A DNA stretch of 64,000 nucleotides from Phycisphaerales bacterium UBA5793. GTDB lineage: Bacteria; Planctomycetota; Phycisphaerae; Phycisphaerales; UBA5793. The position numbers and the translations under genes are program-made. Under the pieces are notes generated by a model. The model saw nothing but the letters and a program-made list of their open reading frames with translations. It made no database searches and was not told the DNA's origin. The stretch covers positions 1 to 64,000 of the forward strand of contig DIDT01000053.1 in assembly GCA_002418285.1 (NCBI GenBank). The letters are read 5' to 3'. Shown here piece by piece: positions 22,800 to 31,076 of the stretch (position 1 is the stretch's first letter; each line of letters begins with the position of its first letter).

Positions 22800-23431
22800 C
22801 TCGCGTGGAGGATCGACCCTACGTCGGACGCGGCGGTCTCAAACTGGAGCATGCGCTGCGTGAGTTCGGGGTTGACTGCGCGGGGCTGGTGGCGGCTGAT
22901 TTCGGTTGCAACATTGGCGGATTCACGGAATGCCTGCTGCGACGGGGCGCCCGGCGTGTCTACGCGGTCGACACGGGCTATGGCATGCTTGATTACAACC
23001 TGCGTCGTGATGAGCGGGTCGTCGCCATGGAGCGGACCAATGCCCTGCACGCTCCCCGGCCGGATGAGCCGATCGATCTTGTCGTGATCGACGCCGGCTG
23101 GACGCCGCAACGACTCATTGTTCCGGCGGCTCTCCGCTGGCTCGCCGGTCAGGAAAGCGGGCGCATCATCACACTTGTCAAGCCGCACTATGAACAGTCG
23201 AACAGCTCTGAGCAGGGTCGAGGAGGTCGATTGAAACGAGGAGTGCTGGATGATGTGCAAGCCGGTCGGATCGCCCGTGAGGTCGCGAACGAGCTGTCGA
23301 AGTCGATTGCGCCGGTTCTCGGGCTGATCCAGTCACCGATTCGCGGAGGCGCCTCCAAGGGCCGCCAAGGAAACATCGAGTTTCTGGCCCTCATCGGGAC
23401 ACCAGCGGCAGGCGGACATTGCTCAAACTGA
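22796..23431 (+). CDS. TlyA/FtsJ-like SAM-dependent methyltransferase without S4 domain
   Basis: A 211-residue protein that starts at TTG 22796 or GTG 22805, overlapping the lpxI stop. It begins DRPYVGRGGLKLEHALREFG, the junction sequence of TlyA-type rRNA 2'-O-methyltransferases, then has ADFGCNIGGFTECLLRRGA (SAM-binding motif I), VVIDAGWTPQRLIVPAALRW and ITLVKPHYE (the catalytic Lys region). TlyA normally carries an N-terminal S4 RNA-binding domain of about 60 residues, absent here, and no frame upstream encodes it because lpxI occupies that DNA. The target could be rRNA or something else. Confidence 0.8.
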   Translation: MTRVEDRPYVGRGGLKLEHALREFGVDCAGLVAADFGCNIGGFTECLLRRGARRVYAVDTGYGMLDYNLRRDERVVAMERTNALHAPRPDEPIDLVVIDAGWTPQRLIVPAALRWLAGQESGRIITLVKPHYEQSNSSEQGRGGRLKRGVLDDVQAGRIAREVANELSKSIAPVLGLIQSPIRGGASKGRQGNIEFLALIGTPAAGGHCSN

Positions 23432-23555
23432 GTCTGATTCAAGACTTCCCGATTCGCGCAATTCGACCCTTCTGTGGCTATGATTCTTTGCTCTTGCGCC
23501 TCCCGTCGCAGATGGCTGTTTTTGCTCGATTTTTCCCCATCGAGGCCCGTTGCAT

Positions 23556-26144
23556 ATGGCTGACACCCCCGCTGCCATCCCGCCGCTTCCTGAAGAGCCG
23601 TTTGCCGCGCAGATCATTGATCTGAACATCGAACGCGAGCTTCAGGAGTCTTACCTAACCTACGCGATGAGCACGATCATGGACCGGGCATTGCCTGATG
23701 TTCGTGACGGTCTCAAACCTTCGCAACGGCGCATTCTGGTCGCGATGAACGACTTGAACCTCGGCGCGCGGGCCAAGCACCGGAAATGCGCCAAGATTTG
23801 CGGTGACGTCAGCGGCAATTACCACCCGCACGGCGAGGCGGTGATTTATCCGACGCTTGTTCGCTTTGCCCAGGACTGGGTGATGCGGTACATGCTGGTG
23901 GACAAGCAGGGGAATTTTGGCTCGATCGATGGCGATCCGCCGGCGGCCATGCGATACACCGAAGCGCGCATGACGGATACGGCGAGCAACATGCTCGAGG
24001 ACCTCAAGCTCGACACCGTCGATTTCAAGGCGAATTACGACGACACGCGCCAGGAGCCGATGGTTCTGCCGAGCAAGTTTCCGAACCTTCTGGTAAATGG
24101 CTCGACGGGAATCGCGGTGGGTATGTCCTGCTCGATCCCGCCGCACAACCTGACTGAAATCTGCAACGCCATTGAGGCGGTGATCCTCAATCCTGAGTTG
24201 ACGATCAACGATCTAATGGAGATCGTCCCTGGGCCGGACTTCCCCACCGGGGGGTTGATCTGCGGCCGCAGCGGCATTCGCGCCGCCTATGCCACGGGGC
24301 GAGGCCGGGCCGTTTTGCGCGGCGTGGTTCGTGTGGAAGATCGCGCTAACGGGCGGCAGCAACTGGTCATCGACGAGATTCCCTACCACCTCGTTCAGAA
24401 TTCACTGATCGAAAAGATCACCGACGCGGTCAAGAACGATCGCATCAAGGACATCTCGGCAATCCGCAACGAATCCGGCCGCAAGAGCCGGACGCGCATT
24501 GTGATCGAGCTCAAGAAGGGCGCGGATCCGGCAATCGTCGAGAACCAGTTGTACCAGTTCACGCCGCTGCAATCGACGTTCTCAATCATCAATATTGCAC
24601 TGGTCAACCATCAACCGCGAACGCTGTCGCTGCGGCAGATGATCGACTGCTACATCGAGCACCGGGTGGAGGTGATTCGCCGAAGGACGGCCCATCTGCT
24701 CAAGGAAGCGCGCAAGAAGGCCCACATACTCGAGGGTTTGATCTACGCGGTCTGCGACATCGACGAGGTCATCAAGCTGATCCGGGCCAGTTCGACGCGT
24801 GACGAGGCGATTGAACGATTGATGGAGCGGCGATTCCGCATTGCGCCGGATCACAAATACGCTTCGGGCATTCCCCGTCGCCTGCTCGATCGAGCCGCCG
24901 ATGGCGTCGCACTGACCAAGGTGCAGGCCGAGGCGATCGGCCGGCTGCAACTCATCCAGTTGGTCGGCCTGGAGATTGAGAAACTGACGGGGGAGTACAG
25001 CGCCATCGTTGGCGAGATCGAGGGCTACGAGGCCATTCTCGCCGACCAGCGCCTGGTGCTGGACATCATTCGTGAGGATGTCGTCGAGATTCGCGAGAAG
25101 CACGGCGATGCGCGGCGGAGCAAGATCGTCGAGTCAGCCGAGGACATCAACGATGCCGACCTGATCGCCGTCGAGGACGTTGTGCTGACGATCAGCCACG
25201 AAGGATACATCAAGAGGCTCCCGGTCGATACGTATCGCGAGCAGGGGCGCGGCGGGCGCGGCATCAAGGGCTCCGAGAAGAAGGACAGCGACTTCATCGA
25301 GCACTTGTTTGTCGCATCAACTCACGATGACCTGCTTTGCCTGACCGACACCGGGCGGATGTTCAAGATCAAGGTCTACGAGGCGCCCGAGATGGGACGC
25401 ACGAGTAAGGGCCGGCCGATCGTGAATTACCTCGACCTGAAGGAAGGCGAACGAGTCCGCAACTTCATGCCGGTTAAGGATTTCGAGCAACGGGAAGACT
25501 TCCTCGTGTTCGCCACGGCCAACGGCACGGTCAAGCGAACCGCGCTGAAGGAGTATCGCAACGTCAATCGCAGCGGGATCATCGCGATCAATCTGCGCGA
25601 GGGCGATGAACTGATGGGCATGGTCCTGACCTCGGGCGAGGACGACTTGCTGCTGGCGACGGCCAGTGGGATGGCAATCCGCTTCAACGAGCAGGATGTG
25701 CGCGTCATGGGACGAACCGCGTCGGGCGTGCGCGGCATCAATCTGGAGGACGGCGATCACGTGGTCGGACTGATCATCGCAGACGACTCATGCGATCTGC
25801 TTACTGTTACGGAGTTCGGCTACGGCAAGCGAACGGCGATGACCGAGTATCTCGTTCAATCGGATGACGGCAGCACCCGCGTTCAATCGCGAGGAGGCAA
25901 GGGACGCCGCGATATCCGGGTTTCGGAGCGCAACGGCAGGAGCGTGGCGATTCTTGCCGTTCGCGAGGAAGACAGCGTATTGCTGGTAACAGAGTGGGCC
26001 ATGATGGTCCGCATTTCGGCAGCCTCGATCAGCCGCATCGGACGCAATACCCAGGGGGTGCGTGTCACCAACCTGAAGGAAGGCGACCGGTTGATCGCCG
26101 TGGCGAAAGTGGTTGAATCTGACAGTGACGTCGATGAAGGCTGA
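23556..26144 (+). CDS. gyrA: DNA gyrase subunit A
   Basis: An 862-residue protein from ATG 23556. The N-terminal breakage-reunion domain has ESYLTYAMSTIMDRALPDVR, RDGLKPSQRRILVAMND, GNYHPHGEAVIYPTLVR and AAMRYTEAR with the DNA-attacking tyrosine at residue 134. The C-terminal domain has the six repeated DNA-wrapping blades (for example FVASTHDDLLCLTDTGRMFK) and a GyrA box at residues 777-783 reading QSRGGKG, one change from the consensus Q(R/K)RGG(R/K)G. The box distinguishes GyrA from ParC. It introduces negative supercoils with GyrB, which is not in the window. Confidence 0.96.
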   Translation: MADTPAAIPPLPEEPFAAQIIDLNIERELQESYLTYAMSTIMDRALPDVRDGLKPSQRRILVAMNDLNLGARAKHRKCAKICGDVSGNYHPHGEAVIYPTLVRFAQDWVMRYMLVDKQGNFGSIDGDPPAAMRYTEARMTDTASNMLEDLKLDTVDFKANYDDTRQEPMVLPSKFPNLLVNGSTGIAVGMSCSIPPHNLTEICNAIEAVILNPELTINDLMEIVPGPDFPTGGLICGRSGIRAAYATGRGRAVLRGVVRVEDRANGRQQLVIDEIPYHLVQNSLIEKITDAVKNDRIKDISAIRNESGRKSRTRIVIELKKGADPAIVENQLYQFTPLQSTFSIINIALVNHQPRTLSLRQMIDCYIEHRVEVIRRRTAHLLKEARKKAHILEGLIYAVCDIDEVIKLIRASSTRDEAIERLMERRFRIAPDHKYASGIPRRLLDRAADGVALTKVQAEAIGRLQLIQLVGLEIEKLTGEYSAIVGEIEGYEAILADQRLVLDIIREDVVEIREKHGDARRSKIVESAEDINDADLIAVEDVVLTISHEGYIKRLPVDTYREQGRGGRGIKGSEKKDSDFIEHLFVASTHDDLLCLTDTGRMFKIKVYEAPEMGRTSKGRPIVNYLDLKEGERVRNFMPVKDFEQREDFLVFATANGTVKRTALKEYRNVNRSGIIAINLREGDELMGMVLTSGEDDLLLATASGMAIRFNEQDVRVMGRTASGVRGINLEDGDHVVGLIIADDSCDLLTVTEFGYGKRTAMTEYLVQSDDGSTRVQSRGGKGRRDIRVSERNGRSVAILAVREEDSVLLVTEWAMMVRISAASISRIGRNTQGVRVTNLKEGDRLIAVAKVVESDSDVDEG

Positions 26145-26194
26145 ATCCATGTCGGAACGCCTATCGATCAAGTGTCCAGACATAAGGGTGGGGT

Positions 26195-26545
26195 ATGTCT
26201 ATCCATGAATGGTCGGAGCACGTGCTGGTCGTCGACCTGCAGAACGAGCCGCTCTTAAGCGATGATCTGCAGATCCTGGCCGAGCGTCTTGAGTCGCAGG
26301 AGACCCCCTGTGATGTGGTGCTCAATTTTCTGTCCGTTGGATTCCTGAACAGCTCAAATATCAGTCAGTTGCTCCGCGTTCGTGAGGCGCTGCGCACCGG
26401 AGGCGGGCGCCTGTGCCTCTGCTCGATCAATTCGAGCATCGCCTCGGTGCTGGAGGTGACCCACCTCGACCGGCTCTTTCCGCAGGAGGAAGACACGGCC
26501 AGCGCGCTGGCCGCCCTCCAGATGGCGGCAGACGAAGCGGAATGA
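26195..26545 (+). CDS. STAS-domain anti-anti-sigma-factor-like protein
   Basis: A 116-residue single STAS domain from ATG 26195. The strand-helix pattern HVLVVDLQNEPLLSDDLQIL, CDVVLNFLSVGFLNSSNISQ with the phosphorylatable-type serine near residue 55, and GGRLCLCSINSSIASVLEVT are as in SpoIIAA-like proteins. It would be controlled by a serine kinase/phosphatase pair, none of which is adjacent. It sits between gyrA and an ABC ATPase gene without clear functional link. A second STAS gene lies at 40321-40656. Confidence 0.85.
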   Translation: MSIHEWSEHVLVVDLQNEPLLSDDLQILAERLESQETPCDVVLNFLSVGFLNSSNISQLLRVREALRTGGGRLCLCSINSSIASVLEVTHLDRLFPQEEDTASALAALQMAADEAE

Positions 26546-26617
26546 GCGAGCAGGTATGAACCCCCTATTCGAGGCTGCATCGAACCCAATCAGTGCATCA
26601 CCGGTACACTTGGCTGC

Positions 26618-27433
26618 ATGTCTGTAATTCCCCCGCACGGCAACGGACGATCCGCCTCGGCCTCTTCGAATGGGCGTGAAGTCATCGCCGCGCTTTCGGG
26701 CCTGACCAAAACGTACTTCAAACCCGATGGCTCGGTGCTCGTGGAGGCCCTGCGCGGCATCGATCTGGAAGTCCAACGTGGCGAGTACGTCGCGATCATG
26801 GGCTCTTCCGGGTCAGGCAAATCCACGCTGATGAACCTGCTCGGCGCGCTCGACCGCCCCACCTCCGGCCGGTACATCCTCGACGGCGAGAACGTGGCTG
26901 AATTGGATGATGTGGGGCTGTCAGCCATTCGGGGACGCAAGATCGGTTTTGTTTTCCAGGCGTTCAATCTGATCCCCGCGCTGACGATACTTGAGAACGT
27001 TGAGGTGCCGCTGTTCTACCAGGGCATCACGCCGGCGGAGCGACATCACCGCTCGAAGGAAAAGCTCGAACTTGTCGGCCTCGGCGATCGCCTGCACCAT
27101 CGACCCAGCGAGCTTTCGGGCGGCCAACAGCAGCGAGCTGCGATCGCCCGGGCCTTGGTTAACGAACCGGCGATCATCATGGCGGACGAGCCGACAGGAA
27201 ACCTCGATTCGACAACGGGTGAGGCGATTCTCGAAGTGATGCAGAGTCTGCATGAGCATGGCCTGACGATTTTTCTCGTCACTCACGATGATAAAGTCGT
27301 CTCCCGGTGTGAACGGGTGGTGCGTCTGCGTGACGGCCAGCTCGAATCCGATGAGGTGTTGCGTCGCAGCGGAATTCTGTCCGACCAACTGCCGGTCCGG
27401 CCGCGCGATCCACAGCCAACTGCCGTATCCTAA
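26618..27433 (+). CDS. ABC transporter ATP-binding protein (LolD/MacB type)
   Basis: A 271-residue ATPase from ATG 26618. Walker A GSSGSGKST is at about residues 63-71, the Q-loop in GFVFQAFNLIPALTILENVE, the signature LSGGQQQR near 166 and Walker B IIMADEPTG near 187. The sequence VFQAFNLIPALTILENVEVP is typical of the FtsE/LolD/MacB class, which power envelope export or extraction with an FtsX-like permease. No permease is adjacent; the downstream genes are ruvC and ruvX. Which substrate it serves cannot be read. Confidence 0.9.
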   Translation: MSVIPPHGNGRSASASSNGREVIAALSGLTKTYFKPDGSVLVEALRGIDLEVQRGEYVAIMGSSGSGKSTLMNLLGALDRPTSGRYILDGENVAELDDVGLSAIRGRKIGFVFQAFNLIPALTILENVEVPLFYQGITPAERHHRSKEKLELVGLGDRLHHRPSELSGGQQQRAAIARALVNEPAIIMADEPTGNLDSTTGEAILEVMQSLHEHGLTIFLVTHDDKVVSRCERVVRLRDGQLESDEVLRRSGILSDQLPVRPRDPQPTAVS

Positions 27434-27439
27434 AAGCGC

Positions 27440-27943
27440 ATGCGGATCATCGGCATCGACCCCGGACTGCGGCTGACGGGCTACGGCTGCGTGAACATCA
27501 CCTCCAATCGCCTTGAACCGGAACTCGTGGAAGCGGGGGTCATTCGACTGACGGCCAGCCAGTCTGTCGCTCAGCGCCTGGTCGAACTCTTCGAGGACCT
27601 CGGCACGATTCTCGATCAACTGGAACCGGAGTGCGTGGCGGTCGAGAAGCTGTACGCCCACTACGCCCATCCAACGACAGCCATCAAGATGGGGCACGCT
27701 CGCGGCGTCATTCTCCTCACAGCCCAACAGCGCCACATTGAACTGCAGGAACTTGGAGCGACTGAAATCAAGAAATCGGTTACGGGGAACGGACATGCGA
27801 GCAAGCGGCAGATGCAGATTGCCGTGCAGGCACAGTGCGGCCTGCGCGAAATGCCTCATCCGCCGGATGTCGCGGATGCGATCGCCATCGCCCTCTGTGC
27901 CGCCCGACGCCTATCAACCCGGCGCGCCGAAGCGCTGACCTGA
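27440..27943 (+). CDS. ruvC: Crossover junction endodeoxyribonuclease RuvC
   Basis: A 167-residue protein from ATG 27440, 6 bases after the ABC gene. It begins MRIIGIDPGLRLTGYG with catalytic D7, has CVAVEKLYAHYAHPTTAIKM with E69, the late HPPDVADAIAIALCAA with D143 and D146, and TEIKKSVTGNGHASKRQM, the DNA-contact segment. It resolves Holliday junctions with RuvAB in homologous recombination. Length is normal. Confidence 0.95.
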   Translation: MRIIGIDPGLRLTGYGCVNITSNRLEPELVEAGVIRLTASQSVAQRLVELFEDLGTILDQLEPECVAVEKLYAHYAHPTTAIKMGHARGVILLTAQQRHIELQELGATEIKKSVTGNGHASKRQMQIAVQAQCGLREMPHPPDVADAIAIALCAARRLSTRRAEALT

Positions 27944-27958
27944 ACAAGGAACGACCGA

Positions 27959-28420
27959 ATGCGATACCTGTGCTTTGACATCGGCGACAGACGAACCGGA
28001 TCGGCCATCGGCGACGATGAGACATGGATTGTCAGTCCACTGGGGATGATCGAAACGGCCACTGATGGACTGCTGATTGACGGGCTCGGCCGGCTCGTCG
28101 AGGAGCATGAGCCGGATGAACTGGTGATCGGCCTGCCGCTCAACATGGACGGCACACATGGTCCGCGCGCCAAGAAGATCGCCGCCTTTGCCGAGCGCCT
28201 TGCCGAGACGGTGCTGCTGCCGATACATCTGCAAGATGAACGGCTCAGTTCATTCGCGGCCGATGAAGCGATGTCGCAGAGCGGGCTGACGCACAAGCAA
28301 AAGAAAGTACGGCGCGATTCACTTGCGGCGGCCGCCATTCTCAGGTCGTTTCTCGATGCCCGGGGAGGGGCCGGCGCGGCGACGGATGACGACTCGCCCC
28401 CTACCGTTGCGCAGACATGA
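27959..28420 (+). CDS. ruvX: Putative pre-16S rRNA nuclease / Holliday junction resolvase-like YqgF (RuvX)
   Basis: A 153-residue RNase H-fold protein from ATG 27959. It begins MRYLCFDIGDRRTGSAIGDD, the YqgF first-strand motif with the acidic residue at D7 (GxDxGxxRxGxA), and has ELVIGLPLNMDGTHGPRAKK and LQDERLSSFAADEAM. The last acidic residue appears shifted relative to E. coli, so catalytic assignment is tentative. YqgF is essential in many bacteria and processes 16S rRNA precursor ends. It directly follows ruvC and overlaps the next gene by ATGA. Confidence 0.88.
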   Translation: MRYLCFDIGDRRTGSAIGDDETWIVSPLGMIETATDGLLIDGLGRLVEEHEPDELVIGLPLNMDGTHGPRAKKIAAFAERLAETVLLPIHLQDERLSSFAADEAMSQSGLTHKQKKVRRDSLAAAAILRSFLDARGGAGAATDDDSPPTVAQT

Positions 28421-28953
28421 AGCGACTGCTTCTCCAACTCACTGTATCCAACCTCCTGTTGCTTACACTCGTCATCGTCTGGGGCCATTTTGTCGCGCGC
28501 GACTCGACCTGGAACCGGCAGTTTGACGTGCTCGTGGGCCTGGCCGGGTTGTTTTCGCTTACCGTCCACTCGATCATCTACACCTATTTCATCGTCAGCG
28601 GCAAGTTCGTGCAAAGCGCCATCGAGGAGCACGGCTACGCGGACGCCAGCGCGAGGCAGGTGGCCAAGTCCTACAAGCTGAAGGCGTTCCGGTACGGTTT
28701 TGTCGCCATTGTGTTCACCTCCGTGGCCATGATGCTCCACTTCTGGGCTGGAGCGGCAGCCGGCGAGGGAGCCATCTGGCGTGGCTGGGAGGCCATCGGG
28801 GCCTGGCTCGCCTTGCTTGTGAGCCTTTACGCGGCCAAGGTCGAATGGAAATACATTTGCGCCAACGGCGTCTTATCCGAAGAGATACTCGAGGCCCTTG
28901 GTGATCGGACCCAAGGGCAAGGGGCCCCCACCGCGACGCCCCGGCCGCGATAG
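28417..28953 (+). CDS. Four-helix membrane protein of unknown function
   Basis: A 178-residue protein whose start ATGA overlaps the ruvX stop. It has four hydrophobic segments at about residues 4-26, 40-62, 91-114 and 122-145, with a basic loop KSYKLKAFRYG. The C-terminal stretch after residue 150 is soluble and proline/arginine rich. No family is recognised. Cotranscription with ruvX and the following LolA-like gene is likely. Confidence 0.75.
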   Translation: MKRLLLQLTVSNLLLLTLVIVWGHFVARDSTWNRQFDVLVGLAGLFSLTVHSIIYTYFIVSGKFVQSAIEEHGYADASARQVAKSYKLKAFRYGFVAIVFTSVAMMLHFWAGAAAGEGAIWRGWEAIGAWLALLVSLYAAKVEWKYICANGVLSEEILEALGDRTQGQGAPTATPRPR

Positions 28954-28982
28954 CCGCCTATGGCGTCCAAGGAGACTGACAC

Positions 28983-29777
28983 GTGACATGGATCGCCCCA
29001 TTGCTGCTGGCGCTGATGCTCGGCCTGACGCCCCCCGCTGATTCAACTCCCGCGGATGTGACGGCGACTCCCGCGTTCACCACGGCGGACGAGCTGCTCG
29101 ACGCCGTCTCCGCCTCGGACGCGAAGATCAACACCCTGCAAACGACGATCCGTTACGAAACCGTGCAGGACCTGCTCGAGGACACGCAGGTGCGGAAGGG
29201 CACGGCGATCCTGAGCATCTCGCCCGACCGCAATCTCAAGCAGTTTCGCGTATCGTTCACGCAGTTCATCGGCAGCCGGGGGATTGAGGAGCAGTCTCGC
29301 GACTACATCTTCGATGGGCACTATCTCGTCGAACGGCTCAACGATGAGAAGCAATTCATCAAACGCGAAGTGGTTCGACCGGGACAGGAGATTGATCCGC
29401 TGGCGATCGACGGCCCCCTGCCGCTGCCCATCGGACAGACCAAGGCGATGATCCTGAAGCGATTCACGGCCACGCTGCTCGATTCCGAGGCCGGCGAAGA
29501 GAACGCGCGACTCAAGGGATATTACCGGATCCGCCTGACGGCGCGGCGCGCGGACGATGACCTGGAAACCGTTGATCTCTGGTACAGCCCCGAAACGCTT
29601 CTGCCCGGCCGGGCGTTGATCACACAGCGCGGCGGAGACACGGTACAGGTCGACCTCGCCAATACAACGATCAACGACGCCGAAGTGGACCCCGCGCTGT
29701 TCAGCACCGAATCGCCATCGCTCAAAGACGGCTGGCGCATTGATATTCGGCCGCTCGAAGAGCGACAGGGACCGTAA
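28983..29777 (+). CDS. LolA-like exported outer-membrane lipoprotein-sorting-type protein
   Basis: A 264-residue protein starting at GTG 28983, with AAGGAG 8 bases upstream and a signal peptide (about 20 residues). TTADELLDAVSASDAKINTL then a run of strands (TAILSISPDRNLKQFRVSFT, DGHYLVERLNDEKQFIKREV, TVDLWYSPETLLPGRALITQ) matches the half-barrel LolA/LppX-like fold. Planctomycetes carry many such paralogues. It could bind a lipid or lipoprotein acyl chain in the periplasm, but ligand and partner are unknown. Confidence 0.7.
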   Translation: MTWIAPLLLALMLGLTPPADSTPADVTATPAFTTADELLDAVSASDAKINTLQTTIRYETVQDLLEDTQVRKGTAILSISPDRNLKQFRVSFTQFIGSRGIEEQSRDYIFDGHYLVERLNDEKQFIKREVVRPGQEIDPLAIDGPLPLPIGQTKAMILKRFTATLLDSEAGEENARLKGYYRIRLTARRADDDLETVDLWYSPETLLPGRALITQRGGDTVQVDLANTTINDAEVDPALFSTESPSLKDGWRIDIRPLEERQGP

Positions 29778-29936
29778 TCCTGTTGCGGGTGATTTGACAT
29801 CCCTGCGGCGTGCGGACGCACAAATGCCCTGCGTCTGTCGCCAACGCGTCAGATGTCGCGCGGTCTGAGTGGCTTGCTCCGAGTGCCGCAAGAGGCGCTG
29901 CTGATCGTGGATGCGCGCTGGCCATAGGATCAACCG

Positions 29937-30581
29937 ATGCCGCGCCGCTGGATCAATTGCCGGGTCATCGTGCGAGTCTGCGGACTCCTGCTGCTGGGGG
30001 CGGTGTTCACTGTCGCTGCCGCGTGGGGCCCGGCGGTGCCGTTTTGGCTGATGGACAGAGACTACCGCACTCCGTCCATTGCGACGAACGCGGAGATTCG
30101 CTGGTGGAGAGCGACCGTTTCCCCTGCGGCCGACCATGAGCCGACATACGTCTGGCGATTGGATCACTCCCTGGTAGGCTCCGATGCCGTGTCGATGCAC
30201 TGGGCCAGAGAGAGTGCGTGGGCGGCGGGCTACCGATGTCGCTTCGGATTGCCGCTGCGCTCAATGGGGTACGACACGTGGACGGTCCATCCAGACGCTT
30301 CCGGCTCCGGATGGCATCTCAGTTGGCATTGGCCTTTCGACGTGCATCGCGACGGCCGCGTGCGAACGGCTAATCTGCCGCTGACGCCGATCTGGTCGGG
30401 GTTTGCCGTTGATACGCTCTTCTTCGCGGCTCTCTCGGCGCTGATTCTCACCGGCTGGCGGCGGATGATTCGCAGGCGGCGCATCAAGCGCGGGCGATGC
30501 CCTGCGTGCAAGTATCCCATCGGCACGAGCCCGGTGTGCACTGAGTGCGGCGAGGCCCTGACAGTGCAGGTCTCAACGTGA
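29937..30581 (+). CDS. Membrane protein with C-terminal zinc ribbon
   Basis: A 214-residue protein from ATG 29937. It has a membrane helix at about residues 13-35, a long extracytoplasmic part, a second helix at about residues 152-172 (FFAALSALILTGW), and after a basic loop (RRMIRRRRIKRG) a CxxC...CxxC zinc ribbon CPACKYPIGTSPVCTECG. The ribbon would face the cytoplasm. This domain plan is recurrent among uncharacterised planctomycete proteins. It ends 23 bases from the converging ribonucleotide-reductase-like gene. Confidence 0.7.
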   Translation: MPRRWINCRVIVRVCGLLLLGAVFTVAAAWGPAVPFWLMDRDYRTPSIATNAEIRWWRATVSPAADHEPTYVWRLDHSLVGSDAVSMHWARESAWAAGYRCRFGLPLRSMGYDTWTVHPDASGSGWHLSWHWPFDVHRDGRVRTANLPLTPIWSGFAVDTLFFAALSALILTGWRRMIRRRRIKRGRCPACKYPIGTSPVCTECGEALTVQVST

Positions 30582-30604
30582 CGCGAAGGGCGTCATGGCC
30601 GACT

Positions 30605-31018
30605 TCAGTTGTGCGTTTCGCTCTTGCGCTGCACGAAGTGCAGTTCGAGGTAGCGGGCGGTGTAGTCGATGATGCTCTTGGCTTCGGGGATGTCGGGGTT
30701 GGTCGTCGGGCCCATGGGGTCGAAGCGCATGCCTTTGAAGCGGATGATGGCGTCTTCGAGCGATAGGCCGTATTGCAGCGCGAGGCTGAAGGCGAGGCAG
30801 TACGCCTGGATGAGGCCCGAGAGCGTTGAGCCTTCCTTGCTGATCTTGATGAAGACCTCGCCCGGCGTACCGTCGGCGTGCAGGCCGATGGTCAGGTAGC
30901 CCTCTTGTCCATTGATGCAAAACTTGTGAGTAATCGACTCGCGGACCGAAGGCAGAACTCGGCGGCTGTAGGTCATGATGGCGTTCAACGCGGCAACCCC
31001 TTCCGTGGGATGGGCCAT
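30605..31018 (-). CDS. Free-standing C-terminal (TSCPD-type) domain of class II ribonucleotide reductase
   Basis: A 137-residue protein starting at ATG 31018. The core ITHKFCINGQEGYLTIGLHA then PGEVFIKISKEGSTLSGLIQ, FSLALQYGLSLEDAIIRFKG and TTNPDIPEAKSIIDYTARYL closely follows the conserved tail that sits at the end of adenosylcobalamin-dependent ribonucleotide reductase (NrdJ). Here it stands alone with no catalytic alpha/beta barrel, effector domain or active-site cysteines beside it. It could be a regulatory subunit or an independent small-molecule-binding domain. No ribonucleotide reductase gene is in the window. Confidence 0.8.
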   Translation of the reverse strand: MAHPTEGVAALNAIMTYSRRVLPSVRESITHKFCINGQEGYLTIGLHADGTPGEVFIKISKEGSTLSGLIQAYCLAFSLALQYGLSLEDAIIRFKGMRFDPMGPTTNPDIPEAKSIIDYTARYLELHFVQRKSETHN

Positions 31019-31076
31019 GGGACGCAGCGCCTCGTGCGCTGTGGGAGTGGTAGCACCAAACGTGATTCTTGTTCGG

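Noticed and set aside
29794..29822. TTGACA box upstream of the zinc-ribbon membrane protein
   Set aside because: The -35 is perfect but no -10 element lies at the right distance.
29043..30200. Minus-strand open frame of 385 residues
   Set aside because: Antisense across the LolA-like gene and the following intergenic region; no recognisable domain.
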